From NCBI GenBank assembly GCA_051867655.1, contig JBJDYV010000010.1:62001-126000 (forward strand): a stretch of 64,000 nt of DNA. The letters run 5' to 3'. The notes below the pieces were generated by a model, which was not told the origin of the DNA, ran no database searches, and was given only the letters and a program-made list of their open reading frames with translations. Both the position numbers and the translations under genes were made by a program. The stretch comes from JAJPXI01 sp051867655 (lineage in GTDB: Bacteria > Bacillota > Clostridia > Oscillospirales > Oscillospiraceae). Positions 22,832 through 31,496 of this stretch are shown piece after piece (the stretch's first letter is position 1; each line of letters opens with the position of its first letter).

Positions 22832-24958
22832 ATGGAGGAAAACAGACAGTTTGGAGGATTGGACGCTTTCAAGATCCCGGCCGCCCTGCTGGTGATCGCC
22901 ATTCATACTTCGCCGCTCTCCTCCTTCAGCGCCGGTGCAGATTTTGTTCTGACCCGGATCATCGCCCGCATTGCGGTGCCCTTTTTCCTGATGGTGACCG
23001 GCTATTTCCTTTTGCCGCAGTATCTCTCGGAACATACAAAGGATCTTCGGCCTCTGGGCCGGTTTTTCAAAAAGGCGCTGCTTCTCTACGGGATCGCCGT
23101 GGTCCTTTATCTGCCCGTCAACCTCTATGCGGGGCAACTGCGCGGCGCGGGCGTTTGGGACATCCTCCGGATGCTCCTGTTTGACGGCACGCTGTATCAC
23201 CTGTGGTATCTTCCCGCCTCCCTGCTGGGGGTGCTTCTGGTTTTCCTGCTGAGCCGTAAGCTGCCCTTTGGGGCCGTTCTGGGGATCGCCCTGGCCTTAT
23301 ATGGCATCGGTCTGCTGGGCGACAGCTACTACGGCCTTTTCTCCGACTGCCGTGTGTTCCGGGCAGTGTTCGACGCCATGTTCCACGTGTTTCCCTACAC
23401 CCGAAACGGCATTTTCTATGCCCCCATATTCCTTGTGATGGGCGCTGAAATGACGCGGGTCCGGCCACGCCGCGGGATCGCGACTACGGGTTTCCTCTGC
23501 TCCATGGCGGCGATGATCGCCGAGGGCCTGACACTCCACCATCTGGACGTGCAGCGCCATGACAGCATGTACCTTGCTCTGCTGCCCTGCATGTTCTTCC
23601 TGTTTCCGCTTCTGCTTTCTGTCGAGCTGCGCCCCTCAAAGCGTTTGCGGACAATATCAATGTGGATGTATCTCATCCATCCCATGTTCATCATTCTGGT
23701 ACGGGGCGCGGCAAAGCTCGTCCATCTGGAAGGGCTGCTGATCGAAAACAGCATGGTCCACTATCTCACCGTCTGCCTGCTGTCCGCCGCGTTTGGGATC
23801 GCGCTGGAGCGGATCAGTTCCCGTTTGCTTCGGAAGAACTTTGAAATGGGCCGGGCCTGGATCGAACTGGACCGGGAGAATCTGCGGCAGAACGTTGACG
23901 CTCTGCGTGAACTGCTGCCCCCGGGCTGCCAGCTCATGCCGGCGGTCAAAGCAAACGCATACGGCCACGGAGCGGTGCCGGTCTCCCGGGAACTCAACCG
24001 TCTGGGTGTGCGCACCTTCTGCGTGGCCACGGTTTCAGAGGGCGTGGAGCTGCGGCGGGGTGGCGTCAAGGGTGAGATCCTGGTCTTGGGCTATACCCAC
24101 CCAGAGCAGATCCCCCTGCTGCGCCGGTACCGCCTGACCCAGACCGTCGTCGATTCCGCCTATGCCCAGCTTCTGGATCAATACGGCAAAAAAATCAAGG
24201 TGCATTTGAAGATCGACACGGGAATGCACCGTTTGGGAGAACGCGCCGAACGCCTTGACGCGCTCTGCGGCGTGTTTTCCTGCAAAAACCTGAAAGTCAC
24301 GGGCGCGTACACCCATCTGTGCTGCGCTGATACAAACGTTCCCGAGGACCGGAAGTACACTGAAATGCAGGGAGAAGCGTTCCGCCAGGTCGTTTCCGAG
24401 CTGGAGAAACGCGGCCATCGCTGCGGCAAGACCCACCTGCTGGCAAGCTATGGTCTGCTGAACTACCCGGAGCTGGGGGGAGATTACGCGCGCGTGGGGA
24501 TCGCCCTTTATGGGGTCCTGAGCAATCGCACCGATCTGGAACGCTGTCCCGTCACACTGCGCCCGGTTTTGTCCCTCAAGGCGCGGGTCGTGCTGACAAA
24601 GCAGCTGCGCGCGGGCGAAGGCGCGGGATATGGACTGCAGCACGTGGCACAGCGCGACGAGACGATCGCCGTGTTAGCCATCGGATATGCCGACGGGCTC
24701 CCCCGCGCCCTGTCCTGCGGCCATGGCAGGGTCCTGCTCCACGGTGCGGAGGCCCCGGTCATCGGACGGATCTGCATGGATCAGACACTGATCGATGTGA
24801 CCGAGATTCCCAATGTGAATGCCGGCGATATTGCCGTCATCATCGGACGGTCCGGACAGCGGGAAATCACGGTGTACGATCTGGCGGAGGAGACCGGGAC
24901 CATCACAAACGAGGTGCTCAGCCGCCTGGGCACCCGTCTGGAGCGGACCATGCCGTAG
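22832..24958 (+). CDS. vanT: membrane-bound serine racemase VanT
   Basis: A 708-residue two-domain protein. Residues 1-335 form about ten membrane segments of acyltransferase-3 type (PAALLVIAIHTSPLSSFSAG), thought to import L-Ser; residues 350-708 are an alanine-racemase fold with the PLP lysine in MPAVKANAYGHGAVPV, the catalytic Tyr region GAGYGLQHV and MDQTLIDVTEIP. It makes D-Ser for the VanG ligase. The start at 22832 is supported by GGAGGG upstream within the vanXY end. The full length matches known VanT(G). The frame is open, so only the ligase of this operon is damaged. Only 11 bases separate it from the convergent gene. Confidence 0.92.
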   Translation: MEENRQFGGLDAFKIPAALLVIAIHTSPLSSFSAGADFVLTRIIARIAVPFFLMVTGYFLLPQYLSEHTKDLRPLGRFFKKALLLYGIAVVLYLPVNLYAGQLRGAGVWDILRMLLFDGTLYHLWYLPASLLGVLLVFLLSRKLPFGAVLGIALALYGIGLLGDSYYGLFSDCRVFRAVFDAMFHVFPYTRNGIFYAPIFLVMGAEMTRVRPRRGIATTGFLCSMAAMIAEGLTLHHLDVQRHDSMYLALLPCMFFLFPLLLSVELRPSKRLRTISMWMYLIHPMFIILVRGAAKLVHLEGLLIENSMVHYLTVCLLSAAFGIALERISSRLLRKNFEMGRAWIELDRENLRQNVDALRELLPPGCQLMPAVKANAYGHGAVPVSRELNRLGVRTFCVATVSEGVELRRGGVKGEILVLGYTHPEQIPLLRRYRLTQTVVDSAYAQLLDQYGKKIKVHLKIDTGMHRLGERAERLDALCGVFSCKNLKVTGAYTHLCCADTNVPEDRKYTEMQGEAFRQVVSELEKRGHRCGKTHLLASYGLLNYPELGGDYARVGIALYGVLSNRTDLERCPVTLRPVLSLKARVVLTKQLRAGEGAGYGLQHVAQRDETIAVLAIGYADGLPRALSCGHGRVLLHGAEAPVIGRICMDQTLIDVTEIPNVNAGDIAVIIGRSGQREITVYDLAEETGTITNEVLSRLGTRLERTMP

Positions 24959-24969
24959 TACCCCCGAGG

Positions 24970-25713
24970 TCAGGGACGCTCGCCGCTTATGCGCCACCAG
25001 CCGTCCTCGTAATAATCCTCGGGCCAGTTATGGTCGTACCATTCGACCGCGTTGCCCTCTAAATCCGTCCAAGTGATAGGAGCCCCATTTTGATCCAGGG
25101 CCCGCAGCTCCACGAAATTCAGACCATCCGCGGGGTCAAGCATGCAGAAAAACCAATCGTAATACGGCCCTTTCCGCCAATCCGCCCTTGAGAAGGAGCC
25201 TGTCATTGCCGTCTCAAAAGATACAGCGTCTTCTGTCTGAATCCACTCACCGACGCCAAGTTCTACAGTTTCCACCGCCGGGTCCAGCACAATGCCCAAA
25301 ATATATTTCTTCAGTAAGATAGGCCCAGACGACACTTCCGGGTACACCTCCACAAAATCCATCAAGAAGTCTACCGGAACGGACGGCTGTCCTCCGTGCT
25401 CAATTTTATTGGGGAGTGAGCAATTCCAGCCGGAGTACCACCCAAACGAACCGAACGCCAGACAGGTCAGGTCCTGATTTTGAAGGACATATGCCTGCGC
25501 ATACTTTGGGCTGACTTCTTCTTCAAACAACTGCCCGTCCATGGTTTCCAGCAGCACCAGTTCCCCCAGATCATTCTGCCGGGCCATTTTGCGGATCGCC
25601 TGCTGGGGTGTGAAACAATACAGCTCCGCCGCAAGGACAAACACGATCAGGGCCACCAGAGCCGCCAGCCACCGCAGGGCCGCGCGCCGACGGGTCACTT
25701 TTCTTCGTCTCAT
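24970..25713 (-). CDS. membrane-anchored protein of a PadR operon
   Basis: A 247-residue protein with a very basic start (MRRRKVTRRR), one membrane segment at about 12-32 and an extracytoplasmic domain of about 210 residues with no motif I recognise. It begins at 25713, overlapping the upstream gene by four bases; GGGAGGGCGCGCC precedes the ATG, almost the same leader as that of the upstream gene, which hints at gene duplication. Downstream of padR it probably belongs to an envelope-stress or membrane-sensing module. Function unknown. Confidence 0.7.
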   Translation of the reverse strand: MRRRKVTRRRAALRWLAALVALIVFVLAAELYCFTPQQAIRKMARQNDLGELVLLETMDGQLFEEEVSPKYAQAYVLQNQDLTCLAFGSFGWYSGWNCSLPNKIEHGGQPSVPVDFLMDFVEVYPEVSSGPILLKKYILGIVLDPAVETVELGVGEWIQTEDAVSFETAMTGSFSRADWRKGPYYDWFFCMLDPADGLNFVELRALDQNGAPITWTDLEGNAVEWYDHNWPEDYYEDGWWRISGERP

Positions 25714-26501
25714 GGCGCGCCCTCCCAATCCAGGGGCAGCTGGACCCGACAGTCCGGCCCGTACCGCTCCCAGACGATCTCGACCTGCTCCGTGCCGTAG
25801 TCCACTGCAAACACATAATACATTCCGCTCTCTCGTCCGCCGATCTCTGTACAGGGCAGCGACATCACACGCCGGGCCCTGGCATAATCTCCGTCCAGAT
25901 AGATCCTGGGCGTGGGCAAAATCGAATCAAATGGATTCTTGGAATAGACCGTCGTAGACAGGCAGATGCAGTAAGCTTCTCCCTTCGGATAGCCAACTAT
26001 TTTTCCCACGGCCAGCTGATCCAAACGCATCACCATATTTTCCGACTCCAACTTCACGTCCAGGCACTGCACCGGGCCAAGCTCCAGAGAGAAGTTTTCA
26101 CTTGTAATCTGCGCAAAATCCACCTGGGAAGGCAGACGGGCCAGCAGGTTTTGGGACAGGTTGTCAAACACGGATGTACTTTTAACGCAATGCAGCAGCA
26201 GAAGGCAGAAGAGCGCGATGAAGACCCACTTGCACACCATCCAAAACACGGAAAAAGACTTGTTCAGCGCCTTGCCGATCTCCGCCGGGTCGCCCATCTC
26301 GGCCACCGCCCGGCGCTCGGCTTCTTCCGGGGACAGACCGTACTCCACCAGTACTTCGGCGTGATCCTGCAGGTGGGCGGCGAGCTCCCACTTGACCTGC
26401 GCTATCTCCCGCTTCGTGGAGCGCGTCAGGTGCCGGCACACGGCGTAGTAAAACGCATAGCTCTCCCCGCCGCCCCAGAAGCGTTCTCCCTGTTTCCTCA
26501 T
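25710..26501 (-). CDS. permease-prefix-domain membrane protein
   Basis: A 263-residue protein. Residues 20-80 match the permease prefix domain 1 seen at the start of many Firmicute membrane proteins (REIAQVKWELAAHLQDHAE, then SPEEAERRAVAEMGDPAEIGKALN). One membrane segment follows at about 87-107 (VFIALFCLLLLHC), then an extracytoplasmic domain of about 150 residues resembling in layout the product of the next gene. The gene starts 10 bases after padR. Related modules pair a PadR repressor with such a protein; the signal sensed is not known. Confidence 0.75.
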   Translation of the reverse strand: MRKQGERFWGGGESYAFYYAVCRHLTRSTKREIAQVKWELAAHLQDHAEVLVEYGLSPEEAERRAVAEMGDPAEIGKALNKSFSVFWMVCKWVFIALFCLLLLHCVKSTSVFDNLSQNLLARLPSQVDFAQITSENFSLELGPVQCLDVKLESENMVMRLDQLAVGKIVGYPKGEAYCICLSTTVYSKNPFDSILPTPRIYLDGDYARARRVMSLPCTEIGGRESGMYYVFAVDYGTEQVEIVWERYGPDCRVQLPLDWEGAP

Positions 26502-26511
26502 GGGCGCGCCC

Positions 26512-26844
26512 TCAGGCCAGGGACGCCTGACTGACCACCGCGTCCACCGCCCGGGCGTAGGAGTTCCACTGCTCCGCCTCCTCCTTCAGCAGAGCCTTTC
26601 CTTTGGAGGTAAGATGATAATAGCGGCGCCTGCGGCCCGTGGGAGCCTCCTGCTCATAGGCGGTCACCGCTCCCCCGCTCTCCAGGTTGCGCAGGATGGG
26701 ATAGAGGGTCCCCTCCTTCAGGGCAAAGGTGCTGTCGAATTTCTTTTCCAGAGTGGCGATCATCTGGTAGCCGTACATGTCCTCCCGGCTGAGCAGGGAC
26801 AGGACCAGCAGCTCGGTGTGTTCCATACTTTTCTTCGGACGCAC
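26512..26844 (-). CDS. PadR-family repressor
   Basis: A 110-residue PadR-like winged-helix protein: ELLVLSLLSREDMYGYQMI, then FALKEGTLYPILRNLESGG (recognition helix) and the wing TGRRRRYYHLTSKGKALL, with a short C-terminal dimer helix. The start is GTG at 26844, with AGGAGG eight bases upstream; an internal ATG (26826) lacks a site. The promoter region has a perfect 15-bp inverted repeat built from ATAC-N3-GTAT units, so autoregulation is expected. It leads a three-gene operon. Confidence 0.9.
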   Translation of the reverse strand: MRPKKSMEHTELLVLSLLSREDMYGYQMIATLEKKFDSTFALKEGTLYPILRNLESGGAVTAYEQEAPTGRRRRYYHLTSKGKALLKEEAEQWNSYARAVDAVVSQASLA

Positions 26845-26867
26845 GGAAGCTTCCTCCTTTCAAAATT

Positions 26868-26920
26868 CATACCTCGTATCTCGATGCAGCAATTATACAT
26901 TGAGATACGAGGTATGTCAA
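26868..26920 (-). promoter_or_regulatory. consensus promoter with PadR operator pair
   Basis: Minus strand TTGACA (26915-26920), spacer 17, TATAAT (26892-26897), a perfect sigma-A promoter. CATACCTCGTATCTC (26868-26882) and its complement (26902-26916) flank the -10 box; each arm holds ATAC-N3-GTAT. One arm fills the spacer and the other sits at the transcription start, ideal for repression. Confidence 0.8.
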
Positions 26921-26974
26921 GGATAAAAAGTACCGCCGGAATGGGACACATTCCGGCGGTATCTCTTTGGTTAC

Positions 26975-27220
26975 GGAAACCACCGGCTCTGCCGGTGGAG
27001 GTGCCCCGTAAAAAAGCTTTAGCTTCAAGTATCGAGCGTAGCGAGCTGCTAACATCAATCTTCCGATAATAGGAATCTTTCGTTAGAGCAACAAATCGCC
27101 CGTTTACGGGCTGCGGGGCAAGAGATGCAAGTGAAATAAATTTCGGCGCCTCTTAAGAGGCTTGCCGGCAAAAGGCCCTTATAGGGCCAACTCAAGCCAC
27201 CGGCTTAGCCGGTGGTTATG
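26975..27220 (+). mobile_element. IS200/IS605-type remnant, possible orphan omega-RNA (HEARO)
   Basis: About 245 bases without ORF are bounded by matching hairpins: CCACCGGC-tct-GCCGGTGG at 26980-26998 and CCACCGGC-tta-GCCGGTGG at 27197-27215. TTAC stands just to the left (26971-26974), a target used by some IS200/IS605 transposases. Inside are further hairpins (CTAAC/GTTAG near 27051-27090, CCCG/CGGG, CCTCTT/AAGAGG, GGCCCT/AGGGCC), which suggests structured RNA like the HEARO/omega-RNA of IscB elements. No tnpA, tnpB or iscB is present. Assignment is by pattern only. Confidence 0.5.
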
Positions 27221-27225
27221 ACTTG

Positions 27226-27339
27226 TTAACTTTCCTTTGCCAGCCGGGTCGCAAAGTCCGCCAGCGTTTCCGGAATTTTGATCTGCTTCAGGCACATCAT
27301 GTCGGACTGCATCAGTTCCTGAAGCTGAGTGTAAATCAT
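27226..27339 (-). CDS. possible 37-residue peptide coupled to acyl-CoA synthetase gene
   Basis: The ATG at 27339 overlaps the stop of the preceding gene as ATGA and has AGGA six bases upstream. The frame gives MIYTQLQELMQSDMMCLKQI followed by a mixed C-terminal helix ending LAKES, a plausible amphipathic two-helix peptide. Its stop lies a few bases from the end of the mobile element, so it may be a complete small protein or the truncated start of a longer one. I do not recognise it. Confidence 0.4.
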   Translation of the reverse strand: MIYTQLQELMQSDMMCLKQIKIPETLADFATRLAKES

Positions 27340-29063
27340 GCAGTTTCCTGCTCCTTGAGCTTTTCCAGCTCCTCCTCTTCAAGCAGTCGGTAGGCCACCT
27401 TGCCCACCAGGGTCTTCGGCATATCTTCCTTGAATTCGATGTCGTAGGGCATGGCATATTTGGCCACGTGCTTGCTGCAGTAGTCCAGAAGCACCTGCTT
27501 GGTCTCCTCGCTGGGCTTGACGTTGGCGGCGAGCTTCACAAAGGCCTTGACCTTCTGCATCTTATAGGGGTCGGGAACACCGATGACACAGCTCATCTGC
27601 ACATACTCGTGGGCGTCCAGGATGTTTTCGATCTGTCCCGGGTACACATTGTAGCCGGAGGACACGATCATGCGCTTGGCGCGGCCCTTGAAGTAGATAA
27701 AGCCCTGGGCGTCCATGGTGCCCAGGTCGCCGGTATAGACCCAGGTCAGCCCGTCGGCATGGGTGCGCAGGGTCTGCGCGGTCTCCTCGGGGTGGTTCAT
27801 GTACTCCTTCATCACCGTGGGGCCGGCCAGAAGGATCTCGCCCTCCTCACCGTAGGGCAGCTCCTGATCCGTGCCGGGCTTCACGATCTTGATGTAGGTA
27901 TCGGGGAACGGCAGGCCGATGCTGCCCTCCCGGAACATATGGGACGGGGTCAGGCAGCAGGCAGTGACGGTCTCCGTGGTTCCGTATCCCTCCCGCACCT
28001 GAATGGTGGCCTTATGGTCATACAGGAATTTATCCAGCTTCTTCTTCAGCTCAACGGAAAGGGAGTCGCCGCCGGAGAACACGCCCTTCAGGCAACTGAG
28101 GTCCACACCATCCATGCTGGGCAGACGTAGCAGCGCTTCATACAGCGTGGGAACGCCTGCGATGAAGTTGCAGCGGTATTTGATGATCTGCTTGCCGTAG
28201 CTCTTGGGTGTGAACCGGGGCACCAGAATACAGCGGCCGCCCTGGGAGAGCATGGTATGGATGCACACACCCAGGCCGAAGCCGTGGAACAGCGGCATGG
28301 CCGCCAGCATCTTATCGCCCGGACGGAACATGGGGTTGGCCGCCACGATCTGCTGGCTCAGAGCGTTGAAATTCTTGTTGGTCAGCACAATGCCCTTGGT
28401 GGTGCCGGTGGTTCCGCCGGAATAGAGGATCACGGCGGGGTCATCGCTCTTGCGCTGCACCTTGTAATTGTAGAAGCAGTGCTTGCTCAGCTTCAGGAAA
28501 TCGTTCCACATGATCACCGGAGCATCTTCAGGGATCTTCTTGATCTTGCGCCCCTCGGTCAGCATATACCCCGCCTTGATGGGCTTGGAAAGGGCGTCCT
28601 TGACACTTGCAATGATGATGTTGATGACTTTCGTGTTCTGGCGGATGTTCTCAAATTTGTGATAGAACTGGTCCAGGGTGATGGCCGTGACGCTCTCGGA
28701 CTCGTTCAGGTAAAACTCGATCTCTTTTTCCGCTGACAGGGGGTGGATCATGTTGGCGATGCCGCCCACCAGGTTGACAGCGTAAAACATATAGATGGCC
28801 TGCGGGCAGTTGGGCATGGCGATAGTCACCTTGTCCCCCTCCCGGATGCCGATGGTCTTCAGCGCACGGGCACAGACCTCAATCTCCTGAAGCATCTTCC
28901 GATAGGTCGTGGACTTGCCCATGAAGTCAAACGCGATGCCGTTGGGATACTCTTTCGCAATCTTTTCTACAGCTTCGTACAGGGAACCTTCAAAATAGTC
29001 CAGGTGCATGGGAACATCGCCCATATAATCCTTCCAGGGAGTCTTTGCAGTGATCTCACTCAT
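27336..29063 (-). CDS. AMP-forming acyl-CoA synthetase-like protein
   Basis: A 575-residue adenylate-forming enzyme. The P-loop-like LYSGGTTGTTKGIVLTNKNF (A3) lies near residue 225, VREGYGTTETVTACC (A5) near 360, WVYTGDLGTMDAQGFIYFKGR (A7/A8) near 455 and the C-terminal Lys region MPKTLVGKVAYR near 555. It should activate a fatty or other carboxylic acid with ATP to an acyl-AMP and then acyl-CoA. The start at 29063 comes one base after the previous stop with GAGGTGG upstream. Together with the E2-like gene before it, it may form an acyl-activation and acyl-transfer pair. Substrate not predictable. Confidence 0.88.
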   Translation of the reverse strand: MSEITAKTPWKDYMGDVPMHLDYFEGSLYEAVEKIAKEYPNGIAFDFMGKSTTYRKMLQEIEVCARALKTIGIREGDKVTIAMPNCPQAIYMFYAVNLVGGIANMIHPLSAEKEIEFYLNESESVTAITLDQFYHKFENIRQNTKVINIIIASVKDALSKPIKAGYMLTEGRKIKKIPEDAPVIMWNDFLKLSKHCFYNYKVQRKSDDPAVILYSGGTTGTTKGIVLTNKNFNALSQQIVAANPMFRPGDKMLAAMPLFHGFGLGVCIHTMLSQGGRCILVPRFTPKSYGKQIIKYRCNFIAGVPTLYEALLRLPSMDGVDLSCLKGVFSGGDSLSVELKKKLDKFLYDHKATIQVREGYGTTETVTACCLTPSHMFREGSIGLPFPDTYIKIVKPGTDQELPYGEEGEILLAGPTVMKEYMNHPEETAQTLRTHADGLTWVYTGDLGTMDAQGFIYFKGRAKRMIVSSGYNVYPGQIENILDAHEYVQMSCVIGVPDPYKMQKVKAFVKLAANVKPSEETKQVLLDYCSKHVAKYAMPYDIEFKEDMPKTLVGKVAYRLLEEEELEKLKEQETA

Positions 29064-29064
29064 A

Positions 29065-29928
29065 TCAGTAATCCACCTCTTCATTTAATGGAAGCTCCAG
29101 CAGTTCGGGTTCCTCCAGCAGCTTGCGCAGCAGCCGTATCGTTTTGGAGAAATAGTAGCCGTCGGCGATGCGCTCATCGACGGTCACGCCCAGATCGATG
29201 CTGTCCCGCATCACCATATTGCCGTTCTCGTCATAAAATGGGCGCTTTTTCTTTTCTCCGATCACGCCGAAGAGAGAGTTGGTCCCCCAGTTGGTCAGAT
29301 GGTGATACCCGGAGTGCAGTTTGATGGAACCAAGGTTCGTCAGGACGACGGAAGCGTAGTACGGATCCGTCGCAATGAGTGCGCGCGGAACCCAGCCGTG
29401 CCGGTCCAGAAAGCGGACAAACTGAACGAATGCCTTCACGATAAAGCGGGGCAGCTTCTGAACGGCGTCCATGGCGGCGGTGGAGCCATCCTTTTTCTCA
29501 CTGCGGCAGGAGGACACCTGGCGGTAGATGGCGTCGTGGACCGTGTCGATATTGTCGCTGTCCTTGGCGTGGATGAAGGCCAGCGCCTCCGCGCCGTCAT
29601 CCGCGAAGAGCTTTTTCACCACAAAAGCCGCGCTGACCTCATTGCGCTGATACATGTTCTTGTTTGCGATAAAGCGGTTCATTTTCGGCCGCAGCGTGAT
29701 CACCTTCAGGATCGCGGTCACGACCAGCTGGAACAGGTTGTAATGGTACTCCGGGTTTTCCGCGTTTTTTCGCTCCAGATACTTGTTTGCATTCGTCAAG
29801 TCGATGCACTCCGAAATAAACGCCTCGTTGTCACAGCGATTCGGATAGATCATCGGCATGATGAAATGCATGGAGTCCAGGTCGCGCAGCAGCGTGCCGT
29901 CGCGCCGGTCTCCAAGCTTTCTGCCCAT
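29065..29928 (-). CDS. E2-acyltransferase-like protein lacking the catalytic His
   Basis: A 287-residue protein with the fold of the 2-oxoacid dehydrogenase E2 catalytic domain and chloramphenicol acetyltransferase. Matching segments are YNLFQLVVTAILKVITLRPKMNRF, VVLTNLGSIKLHSGYHHLTNWG (the SNLG-like strand) and LGVTVDERIADGYYFSKTIRLL. The last corresponds to the DHRVIDG motif, but His is replaced by Glu (VDERIADG), so usual acyl transfer from CoA is doubtful. There is no lipoyl or E1-binding domain. It precedes the acyl-CoA synthetase-like gene by one base. Possible roles are acyl binding or a different transfer chemistry. Confidence 0.75.
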   Translation of the reverse strand: MGRKLGDRRDGTLLRDLDSMHFIMPMIYPNRCDNEAFISECIDLTNANKYLERKNAENPEYHYNLFQLVVTAILKVITLRPKMNRFIANKNMYQRNEVSAAFVVKKLFADDGAEALAFIHAKDSDNIDTVHDAIYRQVSSCRSEKKDGSTAAMDAVQKLPRFIVKAFVQFVRFLDRHGWVPRALIATDPYYASVVLTNLGSIKLHSGYHHLTNWGTNSLFGVIGEKKKRPFYDENGNMVMRDSIDLGVTVDERIADGYYFSKTIRLLRKLLEEPELLELPLNEEVDY

Positions 29929-30014
29929 TTTCTTTCCCCTCTCTTTTCTTTTTCCGCCCGAAGGCGATAAACCTCGGATTCAGTCCGCATTCCCCGAACG
30001 GACTTGATCCGGTG

Positions 30015-31283
30015 TTAACCATAAAAGATCCACAAATAGATATACGCCGGGAGAATGGCCGCCAGGGTGAATGGGAGCCCAATGCGCATGAAATCCCAGT
30101 TTTTCACCTCATAGCCCTCTTTGCGCAGAATACCGATACCGGTAATATTGGCGGAAGCGCCGATAGGCGTGATATTGCCGCCCAAGGTCGCACCGGACAA
30201 CAGGCCGAAATACAACAGAGTGGGGTCGATATGCAGAGCGGCGGCCAGTCCGGAAACGACAGGCAGCATGGTGGCCACATAAGGAATATTGTCGATAAAC
30301 GCGGAAATCAGGACCGAAGCCCAGACAATGACTGTGTAAAGGAAAAACACATTCCCGCCGCCCGCCTTCGCCAGCAGGTCGGCCGCCGCGTCGATGACGC
30401 CCTGGGCGGTGATACCGCCGATCATGACAAACAGGCCGAGCAGCAGGCCGATGGTCTCATAGTCGATAGCCTTCAGCGGCTCCAAAATCGCGCTCAGCTT
30501 CCTCTTCCGCGCAAAATTGTAGATGATCCCGATCACCATCAAGGCGCAGCAGATCAGGCCGTTGGTGATGGAGGGCTTGGAGGGCAGGAAGGACGCAAGG
30601 ATCAGCAGAACGATGGCACCGGCCAGCAGAACAGTGGGGACATAATCGGTGACTACTGTGCGGGGCGCCCCCTTGGGGATCCTCCCCTTCTCCTTTCGGA
30701 ACAGGTATGCCAGGATGGCAGCGGAAAGCACGGCGCCGATCTCCACAGCGAAGAAGATGGAGGGCCGGCCTTTGTACCAGAAAAAGTCCAGAAAGCTCAT
30801 ATCTGCATAGGAGCCCAGCATGATTGCGGTGGTATCGCCCACCAGAGTCGCGGCGCCCTGCAGATTGGAGGAGACCGCAATGCCGATGATGAAGGGGACC
30901 GGGTTGGTGTCCAGCTTTTTGCAGATCTCCAGGGCAACGGGAGCGATCATGAGAACAGTCGCCACGTTGTCCACAAAAGCGGAAATGATACCCGCAAACA
31001 GCGCCAGGGCGACGGCCGCCCACTGGACGTTGGGGACCTTCTCCATGATCAGGTCGGCCAGCAGTGAGGGCATTTTGCTCTCAATAAACAGCGCCACCAG
31101 GCCCATGGTGCCGATGATCATCAGCAGGACATTGAAATCAATAGAGCTCAGGATCTCTCCCGCCGGCAGCATTCCGGTGAGCATGAAGATCAATCCGGAG
31201 GCCAGCGCGATATAGGGCCGGTATTTGCTGAACACCAGCATCAAAAAATAGGTAACGGCAAACAGGATCAACGCGGCAAGCAT
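30015..31283 (-). CDS. SLC13/ArsB-NhaD-type ion transporter
   Basis: A 422-residue protein with about 11 membrane segments and two inverted repeats, typical of the ion-transporter (CitMHS/NhaD/ArsB) superfamily. The paired signature helices are IISAFVDNVATVLMIAPVAL (near residue 100) and LISAFIDNIPYVATMLPVVS (near 325); GDTTAIMLGS and GGNITPIGASANITG are the two substrate and Na+ loops. It may carry a dicarboxylate or act as an Na+/H+ antiporter; sequence alone does not decide. GGAG precedes the ATG at 31283, and a promoter lies at 31358-31386. Confidence 0.85.
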   Translation of the reverse strand: MLAALILFAVTYFLMLVFSKYRPYIALASGLIFMLTGMLPAGEILSSIDFNVLLMIIGTMGLVALFIESKMPSLLADLIMEKVPNVQWAAVALALFAGIISAFVDNVATVLMIAPVALEICKKLDTNPVPFIIGIAVSSNLQGAATLVGDTTAIMLGSYADMSFLDFFWYKGRPSIFFAVEIGAVLSAAILAYLFRKEKGRIPKGAPRTVVTDYVPTVLLAGAIVLLILASFLPSKPSITNGLICCALMVIGIIYNFARKRKLSAILEPLKAIDYETIGLLLGLFVMIGGITAQGVIDAAADLLAKAGGGNVFFLYTVIVWASVLISAFIDNIPYVATMLPVVSGLAAALHIDPTLLYFGLLSGATLGGNITPIGASANITGIGILRKEGYEVKNWDFMRIGLPFTLAAILPAYIYLWIFYG

Positions 31284-31357
31284 TACATGTTTCTCCTCAA
31301 ATCGTAAAACTCAATGCCCGATCCCGGAACAAAGCCAGGTTCGACATACAAGGACGT

Positions 31358-31386
31358 ATTTTATCACATTTTCATCTATATCGCAA
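31358..31386 (-). promoter_or_regulatory. promoter of the SLC13-type gene
   Basis: Minus strand TTGCGA (31381-31386), spacer 17, TAAAAT (31358-31363). Confidence 0.6.
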
Positions 31387-31496
31387 TATTCCTTCTTCTT
31401 TTTTCCAACATCTTCTTCTTTTTTTAGTTTCTTCCACCTTTAAGCATGATCCCCAGAACTGCCAAAAGAACAACATGGATTTTCGGCATTCCTGAT

